This document shows positions 10,160 through 18,082 of a stretch of DNA of 42,014 nt, one piece after another; the first letter of the stretch is position 1; each line of letters begins with the position of its first letter. The translations under genes were made by a program, and so were the position numbers. A model generated the notes under the pieces. It had not been told where the DNA came from. It made no database searches and saw nothing but the letters and a program-made list of their open reading frames with translations. The DNA lies in the IMG/VR virus record IMGVR_UViG_3300017714_000033, positions 1-42,014 of that record; one strand, given 5' to 3'. The stretch is from a virus.

Positions 10160-10992
10160 ATTGTACTCTCCGTATATCCCGTCAATTCAGCCTCACAATT
10201 AAGATTAAAGTCGCACCAAATAGGGCAGAAATAGTCGTTCCATTTCATAGGCCATTGTTGGGCTACTAGTGATTCAATAGTGTTACTTAATGATTTGTCG
10301 AATGCCTTAATTGACCTAGTAGAAACTTGTTCCAAAAGAGCGTAGCCACCGTACTTTCCTTCAAAGACAACTTTATTTCTCTTCTCCCCCTCTGCCAATA
10401 ATTTACATTCCCATGCGTTTTCATCTTTCTCATAATCGGGAAGAATATATAAAAAATGAGTTACTTCTGCATAATCCATAAGACCTAACAGTCGAAGGTA
10501 GTAAACCATTTCCTTTCGGGTGCGATTTATTTTACCTATGTTAGCAGTACCCGTTTTCAATTCAACAATAGTAAGTGTGTCATCGGGGTTACGAATAACA
10601 CCGTCAATCATACCTACCCATATTACATCATAACCTTGATAGTTTTCATGTACTTCATGTTTAGCCTCGGCCTCAACCAAATCTAAACCTTCCATATGAG
10701 CCGCTATTTGATGAACCAAATCAGCCATTCTGATGACCGCAGGGTCGGACTCTACGTTCAGTTCTTGGGAGGTAATATTCATAGCCTCTTCACCTTGTAA
10801 AAGCCCTGCTTCCAGTACAGAGTGTATAGCAGTACCTCTAATCATTTCCTCAGAAGGTGGAGGTCTAGGTACACCACTAACGTAGTTCCAATAGAACTGT
10901 CTAGGACATTTCATGTATGTGATTAAGGATGATTTACTTACCCTCAAATATCCTTCGTCAGAAGGGTTGTAAGATGAACTACTCTTCTTCAT
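10156..10992 (-). CDS. PD-(D/E)XK nuclease, Cas4/RecB-like with likely Fe-S cluster
   Basis: 278 aa from the ATG at 10992, preceded by GAGGGTG 6 nt upstream; a GTG at 11001 is an alternative. Motifs numbered from the ATG: C29 in KCPRQFYWNY; H57 in RGTAIHSVLE; D130 in GMIDGVI; E144-L-K146 in IVELKTGT (the catalytic D…ExK core); a C-terminal trio C256, C260, C266. One N-terminal and three C-terminal Cys around a RecB-type core is the Cas4/AddB arrangement that holds a 4Fe-4S cluster. Such enzymes are exonucleases that produce single-stranded ends. No CRISPR genes are near, so end resection for recombination or replication is more likely than spacer acquisition. It sits between a small acidic gene and the primase. 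Confidence 0.85.
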   Translation of the reverse strand: MKKSSSSYNPSDEGYLRVSKSSLITYMKCPRQFYWNYVSGVPRPPPSEEMIRGTAIHSVLEAGLLQGEEAMNITSQELNVESDPAVIRMADLVHQIAAHMEGLDLVEAEAKHEVHENYQGYDVIWVGMIDGVIRNPDDTLTIVELKTGTANIGKINRTRKEMVYYLRLLGLMDYAEVTHFLYILPDYEKDENAWECKLLAEGEKRNKVVFEGKYGGYALLEQVSTRSIKAFDKSLSNTIESLVAQQWPMKWNDYFCPIWCDFNLNCEAELTGYTESTI

Positions 10993-11224
10993 CGGAAGCA
11001 CCCTCTTGTGGGGCTTCCCAGTCCGGTAATTCAGACAGTACAGCGAGATATTCTGATTCGTCTATCTCACTTTCTAATGCAAGTAAATTGCCCCTTAACA
11101 TACCTGCTCTAATTCCTACTCTTTCATTTACGGATGACGTTTGCCACCAAACTCTATCAGCACCATACATCTGTATGGCTGCTTCCAAAACTTGAAGTGA
11201 CCCTGTAACTAATATCTTATCCAT
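10979..11224 (-). CDS. small acidic protein, unrecognised
   Basis: 81 aa; begins MDKILVTGSLQVLEAAIQMY and ends with a run of acidic residues (ASDEEE). No motif recognised. Its ATG lies 29 nt downstream of a TATA-like box (TTTATTAAAC, 11253-11244) and behind AGGAGATG, so it probably heads a transcript containing the nuclease, primase and XPF genes. It overlaps the nuclease start by 14 bp. An acidic C-terminal tail is common in proteins that contact DNA-binding partners, but nothing more specific can be said. Confidence 0.7.
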   Translation of the reverse strand: MDKILVTGSLQVLEAAIQMYGADRVWWQTSSVNERVGIRAGMLRGNLLALESEIDESEYLAVLSELPDWEAPQEGASDEEE

Positions 11225-11243
11225 GTTATTTCATCTCCTATAT

Positions 11244-11253
11244 GTTTAATAAA
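11244..11253 (-). promoter_or_regulatory. TATA-like box upstream of 11224 start
   Basis: TTTATTAAAC on the minus strand, first T 29 nt before the ATG at 11224, in the 216-bp gap between genes. The spacing matches the other leaderless-type starts here. An AGGAGATG element lies between the box and the ATG. The rest of the gap (11254-11440) holds no recognisable gene. Confidence 0.5.
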
Positions 11254-11440
11254 TATTATTGGCTTATCCAACTTATTAATGCTCTATTGTTTATCAGAAT
11301 GGTTTGGGCGCTGCAATCTAATCTCTCTCCGACCCTTCAACGGTTTTATTATCGTACCTGTTTCTTTATCCCTTTCTGTGCATATCGGTTATGGTTTTGG
11401 GCTACCACCTGTTTATGTAGCCTCGCCAACTTTGTAATAT

Positions 11441-11782
11441 TTATTCTTCCTCCTGTGTTATGCCATTATCCCAATCCTGTACTTTAGTTTGGTTAGAATC
11501 ACCAAAGTCATATTCAGCACCGCATTGAGGACAGGTAGTATCTAGTTCAACGTGTTCTAGTTTAGGGATTAAAGTAGTAAAGCCACACTTACATTCATAT
11601 TCTTCAATTAAGTTATCCTTCTTCATCAATGCTAAAACTAACATATTTAGTTTATTCAAATCAGACATAACCGTCGAACTAAAACTTGTTAGGAATCCAC
11701 CAATTTCTTGTAGACCCTGTTCGTGCTTTTCTACCATTTCCTTCATCTCATTATCCTTCATATTACCGCCGCCTTTTCGCAT
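11441..11782 (-). CDS. coiled-coil protein with C-terminal zinc ribbon
   Basis: 113 aa from ATG 11782, which is 31 nt downstream of a TATA box (leaderless start); ATG 11761 is an alternative. Residues about 8-60 are helical and charged, likely coiled coil. Residues about 64-95 carry CKCG and CPQCG, a zinc-ribbon pair; the tail is acidic (TQEEE). Transcription-factor-like or replication accessory proteins often have a ribbon plus helix, but no family was recognised. It is the first gene after a repeated promoter block and is followed by a 216-bp gap. Confidence 0.75.
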   Translation of the reverse strand: MRKGGGNMKDNEMKEMVEKHEQGLQEIGGFLTSFSSTVMSDLNKLNMLVLALMKKDNLIEEYECKCGFTTLIPKLEHVELDTTCPQCGAEYDFGDSNQTKVQDWDNGITQEEE

Positions 11783-11787
11783 ATTAT

Positions 11788-11815
11788 TACCTTACTTCAT
11801 TAAGCATATAAACCT
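11788..11815 (-). promoter_or_regulatory. repeated promoter block, copy A
   Basis: 28 bp on the plus strand including TTCATTAAGCATATAAACCT; on the minus strand it reads AGG-TTTATATGC-TTAATGAAG. TTTATATGC (11813-11805) is a good archaeal TATA box 31 nt upstream of the ATG at 11782. A nearly identical block (one mismatch in 28) lies at 16259-16286 before the RecA-like gene, so both genes are probably controlled alike. Confidence 0.7.
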
Positions 11816-11818
11816 ATG

Positions 11819-14050
11819 TTATAGCCACTCTATCCCTGCTATACCTTCTAGTGAGTTAATCAATGGTTGCATCGACCAACCCGCTAATTCATAATAAGGT
11901 TTAGCCTTATTCACTATAAATCTCTCAGCCAATACTTTGTAGCCTATTTCACTAACACCTTCTATTTCATTAGGTTCGTCAAACGCTATATACTTTCCTT
12001 TAGGAGTTATAGTAGATAAGAAGTAAGAATCCTTACGGTAATTCTTACCTAAGTATTCGTTAGCCCAAGCCGCACCTGCTGATGAACCCGACAGGACTTT
12101 GTATTTACTAAGGTCTTGTTTCAACCTACCCTTCATACATATATCCAATGGGTCAATATCCTTTGATACTACTTTAGAGATTAAACTAGATAGTTCAAGG
12201 GTAACATCGGATTCTGATTTACCATTTAATATTCCTTGTATAACATCTGTCATACTTTCTTTCATTATAGGAGGCATACGACTCTGTTTTAATTCGATGC
12301 CTTTGAAGTATGACTTAGGTTCGTGGTACTTACCGTCAGTCCAAGATACAAGACCTGCGTATCTATTCTTAGCAGCAATAATTATTTTAGGACACCATTT
12401 CTCGAACTCAGTTTCTATCGGTTTCATATTCTTGTTAATTATTTTCAATGCTTCAACACCCTGTTCCGGTGTCTTGATTTCACAAAAGATAGAATCCGTG
12501 TGACCGTAAATTGTTTTCATCCCTAATTTATCCGCTTCATCCTTCAATTCTTGTAAAGTGTTTCTACTAGTATAGGTTATTGCTGCTGCTACTTCGGGAT
12601 GATACAATCCGTACTTAGCGTCACCTGCTACACCGTACATAGATGCTACTAGGGACTTACAAGCAAACTGCATAGTGTCCCATTTATTCTTCTCATCTTC
12701 ACTATCAGACATTATAATTCTCATCTTATATTCATTTCTCATACTAGTCATATTATCCATTTGTCTACATAACAATCCTTTACTTTCAAGGTTAAACTTA
12801 CTACCGTTTCCACAATCAGAACCGTTAGGGTCAAGCGTGTCCCACGATATACCATACTTACTTACATTACTATGATACATGGCCTTAACATCAAGTATTC
12901 CTATGTTGTCATACACACCCGCAACAGGCTGCATAACATTAGCACCTTCGTAATCCTTCTTAGCAAACTTTGGCCTTGTAGGAATCCTACCCTTAAACTC
13001 AGTATCTTTCAACGCTAAAACAGAAAACATTTGAGTGATGTGTGGCGTACTACGAATCTCGCATTGAACTAGGTGTTGTAATGCGGTGTAATAACCCAAC
13101 GCATTTACTGTAGCGTCTAATCTAGGCAGTAGTCTTACGTCTTGTCTACAATAATGTATGTATAGGGGAAGGTCGGAATAATATGTATCGTGACCGTCGG
13201 GCAACTCTACTTTATCCTCACCTAATACTTCCTTAGATACTTCACTAAGACTGTACGCAGGTAACTTACCATTCTTCAATTCCCATATCTTACTGAATGC
13301 AATCATTAAATCAATACACATTCTACCAACTATGGGCTGTTCCCAATCACCAAACTCATATCGTATAGAACGCATCGGAGACATACCTCTAGGTTCTATA
13401 CCATTAACTCTACACCTCTCAAATATAGTCTTAATATCTGCACCAGTAACATACCAACCAGTTAATATATCGGGGTCATGTTTATCCATGTGTCTAATAA
13501 AATGTATTAACATACTCTTCTCATCGGGAAATCCTAATGCGGGCGTTTCATATTCAAACTCACCGTATTTACTGAATGATGTCTTTTCCTTTAGAGATGG
13601 TTCTACAAACCATACAAACTCTTTATCGGTATAGTTGTCGTAAACTACTATAACCCGCATTCTACTAGTGGAAGGCGACCATTCACAATCTAAGAACCAT
13701 GTGCGGTGTTCATAATTAGGGATAGCGCCATGTTCTTGTAATCTATCTACCATAACACGATTAGCATGGGACACATTTGCTTCCCAAGTATAATCTCCTT
13801 GATTATACGCAGTCTCTCGCATAGTGTATGGGTCACTACAAACTATCTTAGTAAGAGATTCACCGTAGACACCCTTGTAACCAGTTTCCTTACCTACACT
13901 TTCTATATATTCTGCTGATTCATCAGCAACGAAAAAGTAAGGGTAATAGTTACTATGACTAATACTTTGCCTTTCTTTCGTCTTTGGGTCACGGTATCTA
14001 ATACTAACTGTTTTACCCCTTAATTTATCTACTATCAAGGTTCTCACCAT
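11819..14050 (-). CDS. polB: family B DNA polymerase with 3'-5' exonuclease
   Basis: 743 aa. Replicative polymerase of the virus. Exonuclease motifs: FLDCEW (D121, E123), ILTGWYVTGADIK (D205), YIHYCRQDV (Y300, D304). The inter-domain YxGG-like motif is YEGANV at 367-372. Polymerase motif A is ILDVKAMYHSNV (D387); motif B is ACKSLVASMYGV (K465, Y472, G473), with Ala at the usual Asn position; motif C is YGHTDS (515-520), with His where most family B enzymes have the first Asp; the catalytic second Asp (D519) is kept. KNRYAG from 561 fits the thumb-side KKRY-type motif. At 743 aa it is compact but complete. Start ATG 14050 lies 26 bp inside the upstream HTH gene. It is flanked by clamp and recombinase genes. 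Confidence 0.96.
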   Translation of the reverse strand: MVRTLIVDKLRGKTVSIRYRDPKTKERQSISHSNYYPYFFVADESAEYIESVGKETGYKGVYGESLTKIVCSDPYTMRETAYNQGDYTWEANVSHANRVMVDRLQEHGAIPNYEHRTWFLDCEWSPSTSRMRVIVVYDNYTDKEFVWFVEPSLKEKTSFSKYGEFEYETPALGFPDEKSMLIHFIRHMDKHDPDILTGWYVTGADIKTIFERCRVNGIEPRGMSPMRSIRYEFGDWEQPIVGRMCIDLMIAFSKIWELKNGKLPAYSLSEVSKEVLGEDKVELPDGHDTYYSDLPLYIHYCRQDVRLLPRLDATVNALGYYTALQHLVQCEIRSTPHITQMFSVLALKDTEFKGRIPTRPKFAKKDYEGANVMQPVAGVYDNIGILDVKAMYHSNVSKYGISWDTLDPNGSDCGNGSKFNLESKGLLCRQMDNMTSMRNEYKMRIIMSDSEDEKNKWDTMQFACKSLVASMYGVAGDAKYGLYHPEVAAAITYTSRNTLQELKDEADKLGMKTIYGHTDSIFCEIKTPEQGVEALKIINKNMKPIETEFEKWCPKIIIAAKNRYAGLVSWTDGKYHEPKSYFKGIELKQSRMPPIMKESMTDVIQGILNGKSESDVTLELSSLISKVVSKDIDPLDICMKGRLKQDLSKYKVLSGSSAGAAWANEYLGKNYRKDSYFLSTITPKGKYIAFDEPNEIEGVSEIGYKVLAERFIVNKAKPYYELAGWSMQPLINSLEGIAGIEWL

Positions 14051-14408
14051 GTCGGTCTAAAAACACTTTACCTGCTTTTAGGTATTCTTTCTTGAATCCC
14101 CTGCTTCTAGGTGTGATACTATGTTTGGCTAACCATTGATGTATCGCTACCGCAGACACACCAAACTGCTCTCCTATCTCAGCACAAGAACGGTATTGGT
14201 TACAGTAATTTTCTACCATCCATTCACGGTTTCTATAATGTGCTTGAGTCGGGCATTCCTGTATGGTTATTTTAACGCTGAAAAGAGTATCTATTTCCCC
14301 TGCGGCAAATCCATCCACTCTTTCTACCCATCCCATTTTACTCATCAGTTCGTTCACTTGTTGTTCATTCAATTTTACTTCATGTGTTTTCTTATACAAT
14401 ATAATCAC
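14025..14408 (-). CDS. helix-turn-helix DNA-binding protein
   Basis: 127 aa. A helix-turn-helix of the AraC/homeodomain-like type is visible at about residues 72-98 (SCAEIGEQFGVSAVAIHQWL). The N-terminal half is charged and unassigned. GTG at 14408 overlaps the clamp stop (GTGA); a TTG at 14399 preceded by AGGTGAT is also possible. Position between clamp and polymerase suggests a regulator or DNA-targeting accessory; no nuclease motif is evident. Confidence 0.75.
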   Translation of the reverse strand: MIILYKKTHEVKLNEQQVNELMSKMGWVERVDGFAAGEIDTLFSVKITIQECPTQAHYRNREWMVENYCNQYRSCAEIGEQFGVSAVAIHQWLAKHSITPRSRGFKKEYLKAGKVFLDRHGENLDSR

Positions 14409-15307
14409 CTCGTTACACTCGCCTGTAAGAGAAAGTCGTCTGTACCTTCTCCGAAAGAGAGTAATAGCCTATGTCCTTGTTCGTACATACTAAAGTCAAA
14501 TATAGATAATCTGACTGTACCGTTTATATGTGCTAGAGTTTGTTCTAACCCACCGGAAAATGTTACTGGGTCGGGAAGGTACTGACTACTACCACGTTCA
14601 CTAGCATTTACCTGTGTAAGATTCTTGCCTTTATTGTAAGCACCAGTAGTAAAATACAATCCCTTGTCATGCAATTCAACAGTATAGCGGTTTAGTTTCT
14701 GACCGTTCATGTTATCAGTCCTAAGTGCCTCGTACAAATCAATAGCCTCAAAGTGCATATCTACACAAGGCTCAAAGACCTTTTCATTGGCTGCCGTATA
14801 GGTTACTGGCTCATTGAAATTAGAAGTCTGATTTATTTTACCCATCAACCCCAATGATTTATTCAACCAACTTTCTAAAGTCTCATTACTGTTGGCAAAC
14901 GCCTTGGCATTTGGGTTAGCGTCTAAAGTAGTTGTCTTGTTGTTACTTACTAGGCGAACTTTATTACTAGAAGGACTCTGATGTATGTTTAGTTTCCCAC
15001 CATGATATTTTAGAACACCGAGTAAAGTATCAATGTCTGACACATATATGTTACCGTCGTATGTTTTATCACTAACGTAAGATTCACCGTTCTCTAACAA
15101 AGGTATACTAAAATGAGATACAGAAGTAACACCATCTTTAACGATGGAAGTAGTTCGCATCCTACCACTAATACAAACCAACACACAAGACGTAACTTGA
15201 TTAGACTTACTACCACCGATATAATGAGGCCGTTGTGTTTTCTTAAGAAGAATCTCCAACGCCCCAGTATCTACTAGGAAGTAGTTGTTAGTTATGCGGT
15301 TACTCAT
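14405..15307 (-). CDS. putative PCNA-like sliding clamp
   Basis: 300 aa. No short catalytic motif, but length and secondary-structure rhythm fit a clamp. Two beta-rich halves are joined around residues 150-165. The C-terminal strand pattern (VRLSIFDFSMYEQGHRLLLSFG…DFLLQASVTR) resembles the end of PCNA, where the last strands precede the inter-domain edge. A clamp is expected because the block encodes an RFC-like clamp loader and PolB, and no other gene fits. ATG 15307 follows GGTGAG at good spacing and the RecA-like stop. The call relies strongly on context; the sequence is divergent and a structural comparison would decide. Confidence 0.55.
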   Translation of the reverse strand: MSNRITNNYFLVDTGALEILLKKTQRPHYIGGSKSNQVTSCVLVCISGRMRTTSIVKDGVTSVSHFSIPLLENGESYVSDKTYDGNIYVSDIDTLLGVLKYHGGKLNIHQSPSSNKVRLVSNNKTTTLDANPNAKAFANSNETLESWLNKSLGLMGKINQTSNFNEPVTYTAANEKVFEPCVDMHFEAIDLYEALRTDNMNGQKLNRYTVELHDKGLYFTTGAYNKGKNLTQVNASERGSSQYLPDPVTFSGGLEQTLAHINGTVRLSIFDFSMYEQGHRLLLSFGEGTDDFLLQASVTR

Positions 15308-15311
15308 GTAC

Positions 15312-16253
15312 TCACCACTTCAATACAGGTAAACCAGTCCAAGTAACTTTGTTATCTTTAACGCTTAGAATAGTATGTGTAGAACCTAGATGTTCCATGT
15401 TCTTACCTTTCATTTCTTCTATGGTTGCCTTGATAACCCACTCGCCCTCGGCAAGTTTCTTGTCACCTTTAACACCAGTAGCCAAATCTGCTTTCTTCAT
15501 GTATCTCGCTAAGAATATCTGCTGACTGAAAAGTCTCATAGTACCTTTCTCCCATTCCGGTACTTCACCTACAGACATCATAACTTTCTTACCTGTACCA
15601 TCATCCATGAACTCTTTAATATCTTTCAAGTGGAAAGTAAAGAATACCTTGTTTACAGGTAAACTATGTAGTCTATTCAAAACACCACGATTAAGTCTGT
15701 TTCTCTCTCTCCATTCTTTCTGATTGAATGTACCATCTTCTGTTTCTATAATACCTCTATCTAGTAATGAAGTACGCATAGCGTGTTCACACCATTTAAG
15801 GAATGTAGAACCACCGTCAAAGATAACACCGCCCCAATCATCGGGAGATGCTGCTATCTCATCAGCCAAGATATTAACAAACCATGATGTTTTATCTAAA
15901 AGAGATTTATGGTTGACCGAGTTGTCCTCATTAAAGATAGAGTCATCAGTCTCGTCATGTAGTGGTATTACCATAATATTTTCAGCGTTAGGATAGATAT
16001 AATCTACCGTTGACTTCGCTGAATTATCCACATCGAAGATTGCTACTTTCTTACCCGCTTTGATTTCGTCATCAAGCATAGATAGTGCAAGACCCGTTTT
16101 ACCACAATTCTCTCTTGCTACAAGAGCCATTCTAATATCTACTGATTGAGCGAGGTTATTCTTAAACCTCTCCCTAAAGTATTCCTCACCGTAAGTTACC
16201 TTCGGTGCATTCGTTTGTACTGCATTTGTTTGATTAGTTCCCCAAGCCGACAT
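15312..16253 (-). CDS. RecA/Sak4-like P-loop ATPase (recombinase or annealing protein)
   Basis: 313 aa from ATG 16253, which lies 30 nt after its TATA box; ATG 16259 is the alternative. Walker A is ARENCGKT (46-53; first Gly replaced by Ala), followed by the RecA-fold strand KVAIFDVDNS; Walker B is WGGVIFDGGS (D146). The later part has a VFFTFHLKDIKEF segment typical of RecA-core proteins such as viral Sak4 or AAA_24 ATPases. Such proteins aid single-strand annealing and recombination with an SSB. No RadA N-terminal HhH domain is present. It heads a run with clamp, HTH protein and PolB. Confidence 0.75.
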   Translation of the reverse strand: MSAWGTNQTNAVQTNAPKVTYGEEYFRERFKNNLAQSVDIRMALVARENCGKTGLALSMLDDEIKAGKKVAIFDVDNSAKSTVDYIYPNAENIMVIPLHDETDDSIFNEDNSVNHKSLLDKTSWFVNILADEIAASPDDWGGVIFDGGSTFLKWCEHAMRTSLLDRGIIETEDGTFNQKEWRERNRLNRGVLNRLHSLPVNKVFFTFHLKDIKEFMDDGTGKKVMMSVGEVPEWEKGTMRLFSQQIFLARYMKKADLATGVKGDKKLAEGEWVIKATIEEMKGKNMEHLGSTHTILSVKDNKVTWTGLPVLKW

Positions 16254-16258
16254 AAACA

Positions 16259-16286
16259 TACCTCACTTCATTAAGCATATAAACCT
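16259..16286 (-). promoter_or_regulatory. repeated promoter block, copy B
   Basis: Near-copy (27 of 28 bp) of 11788-11815. TATA box TTTATATGC at 16283-16275 on the minus strand, first T 30 nt upstream of the ATG at 16253. The block overlaps the end of the groEL-like gene, so the RecA-like gene can be transcribed apart from the chaperonin genes. Confidence 0.7.
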
Positions 16287-17865
16287 ACTCAGTAGGTAAT
16301 GCTACAGCGACCTCCGTTGTCAAAACTAATCTACTGATACTCATAGCACTACGCAAAGAAGAGATTACTACGTCTAGTGGGTCTAAGATATTATACTCGT
16401 AAGGTACAGGCACTAATTTCTTAAGTTTAGCGTCATACCAATCACCATTCATAAAATTATCATATAATTCTGTACGTTCAATCACTTGTCTATCACTATT
16501 GTATCTAATAACAATAGGTATTTCCCAACAGGCTTCTTGTATTATATCATCAATAGAGTTTTTCCATCCGGCATCCGAGTACAATACTTGTAAGTATGCT
16601 AGACCGCCACCATAAACCACACCGGACTGTAAGGCAGCCTTAGTAGCATTGATAGCATCGTCAAATCTCTCAAGACGTTCGCGTATTTCCAACTCACTAT
16701 TACCACCAACGTGTACGATAGATACTTTACCCTGTAATCTAGCGATTCTATTGTTTAATTTCTCAGCATCCCAATCATTTAATTCTTCGATACCTTCACC
16801 TATTGATAAGATATATTCATCCTTATCCTGTACGAACCTTTTCACTTTAGTGTCCGTATCAAGATTCTGCGATATGACAGTAGAAGTTTCTTTCACCGTT
16901 ATATTAACTGTATCACCCAAGTCCTCTTTCACAAGTTCAGTAATTGTATCTCCCGCACCCTGCTTGAATACTTTAGCCCCTGTTATACATCCTATATCGT
17001 CTAACCATGCTTCCGCTTCTTCTCCCCACGCAGGTACTTTAACAATACAAGCATCAATAGCCTTGTTAGCCACATTGACTAAGAGATTAGGCAACGCATT
17101 ACCACTAACATTCCTACAAATGAATAAGATAGGTTTATTGTCACCCTTAGCCAATTCGAGAGCAGGTATCATATTAGAGAAATCATCAATTACTTCTGTC
17201 GTTAAAACAACATACGCATCCTTCATATCTAGTTTGCCTTCGGGGGCAAAGTAATGTGATATGTAACCGGAAGGTATCTCAAAACCATTCTGAGTTTCTA
17301 TTGTCGTAGAAGTATTCTTACTAGGTTGTAAAGTAACCGTAGAAAACTTGTTGCTCACATCGAATGCCTTTGAAAGTATTTCACCTATCTCGGAATCATT
17401 GTTACCTGCTACATAAGCCACATTAAACAAATCTTCTTTAGTGGCTAAAGGTCTTGCTATTGTAGTAAGACCTTCTATCATGGATTCAACGGATGCTTCC
17501 ATATTATCTACTATCTTTAACATACTAGGATTTAACTTATCTAAGAAGTCATAGTAAGTAATAGCCGCTTGACACATCTTCTGTGCTAGGATAGTAGCAG
17601 TAGTTGTACCGTCACCGGACTTAGCCTGTGCTTCACTAGAAACTTGCTGTATTAGATTAACCCCCATATTAACAAATGGGTCGGAATGACTTACTGACTT
17701 AGCAATAGACACACCATCGTTCAATGCTAACGGAAAGTCATTCTCTCTCTCCAAGAGAACTGTGCTTGCACCTGCACCCAATGTAGGTCTAACTACATCA
17801 GTCACTAAATTAATTCCTTCTATCAAAGAATCTCTCAACTCATTACCACGTCTAATTTCACTCAT
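16285..17865 (-). CDS. groEL: group I chaperonin (GroEL-like)
   Basis: 526 aa from ATG 17865 (AGGAG 9-10 nt upstream; a TTG at 17874 is too close to that site). It is GroEL-like rather than thermosome-like: N-terminal VTDVVRPTLGAG; LNDGVSIAKSV; the ATP motif GDGTTTA (DGTTT at 85-89); and the second ATP-site region FDDAINATKAALQSGVVYGGG with the expected Asp (402) and GGG at 418-420. The C-terminus ends VALPTE with no GGM-repeat tail. Length matches bacterial GroEL (about 548) with a slightly shorter apical or C-terminal part. It folds substrate proteins in a double-ring cage with a GroES lid; viral substrates are unknown. It directly follows the groES-like gene, as in cellular operons. Confidence 0.93.
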   Translation of the reverse strand: MSEIRRGNELRDSLIEGINLVTDVVRPTLGAGASTVLLERENDFPLALNDGVSIAKSVSHSDPFVNMGVNLIQQVSSEAQAKSGDGTTTATILAQKMCQAAITYYDFLDKLNPSMLKIVDNMEASVESMIEGLTTIARPLATKEDLFNVAYVAGNNDSEIGEILSKAFDVSNKFSTVTLQPSKNTSTTIETQNGFEIPSGYISHYFAPEGKLDMKDAYVVLTTEVIDDFSNMIPALELAKGDNKPILFICRNVSGNALPNLLVNVANKAIDACIVKVPAWGEEAEAWLDDIGCITGAKVFKQGAGDTITELVKEDLGDTVNITVKETSTVISQNLDTDTKVKRFVQDKDEYILSIGEGIEELNDWDAEKLNNRIARLQGKVSIVHVGGNSELEIRERLERFDDAINATKAALQSGVVYGGGLAYLQVLYSDAGWKNSIDDIIQEACWEIPIVIRYNSDRQVIERTELYDNFMNGDWYDAKLKKLVPVPYEYNILDPLDVVISSLRSAMSISRLVLTTEVAVALPTE

Positions 17866-18082
17866 CTGTTTCAACTCCTAAAATATTACTATAATGTATA
17901 AAGAGATACTTACCGACCTTCATTATCTTACTATCGTCACAAAGAATGCAACCCATAGGCTGTAGGGAGGGAAGAGGAACACCCTCACCTACAGACACTA
18001 TAGAGAAATTATCTTTAACGACAAAAGAAGATGTCTCTTTAGATACAAGTTCTATCAAGACATATTCTCCGGTGGCCTTCAC
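17858..18082 (-). CDS. groES: GroES-like co-chaperonin
   Basis: 74 aa, starting with GTG overlapping the SSB-like stop (GTGA) and overlapping the groEL-like start (ATGAGTGA). The pattern YVLIELVSKE…SIVSVGEGV…GCILCDDSKIMKVGKYLFIHYSNILGV follows the GroES beta-barrel, including the end motif before the last strand. It is shorter than cellular GroES (about 97). The usual mobile-loop motif (GGIVL) is not visible; the region after VSKE is short (TSSFVVKDN). Partner of the downstream GroEL-like protein by position. Family assignment rests on pattern and adjacency. Confidence 0.75.
   Translation of the reverse strand: MKATGEYVLIELVSKETSSFVVKDNFSIVSVGEGVPLPSLQPMGCILCDDSKIMKVGKYLFIHYSNILGVETDE

Noticed and set aside
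11225-11440. tRNA or other structured RNA in the gap
   Set aside because: No T-loop consensus and no cloverleaf arms could be formed by eye on either strand.
11242-11487. Rightward hydrophobic open frame of 81 codons opposite the 11.2-11.4 kb gap
   Set aside because: No Shine-Dalgarno, overlaps the zinc-ribbon gene on the other strand, lies against the direction of the block; hydrophobicity follows from T-rich sequence.
12099-12503. Rightward 134-codon open frame inside polB
   Set aside because: Antisense shadow of a certain polymerase gene with no ribosome-binding site.
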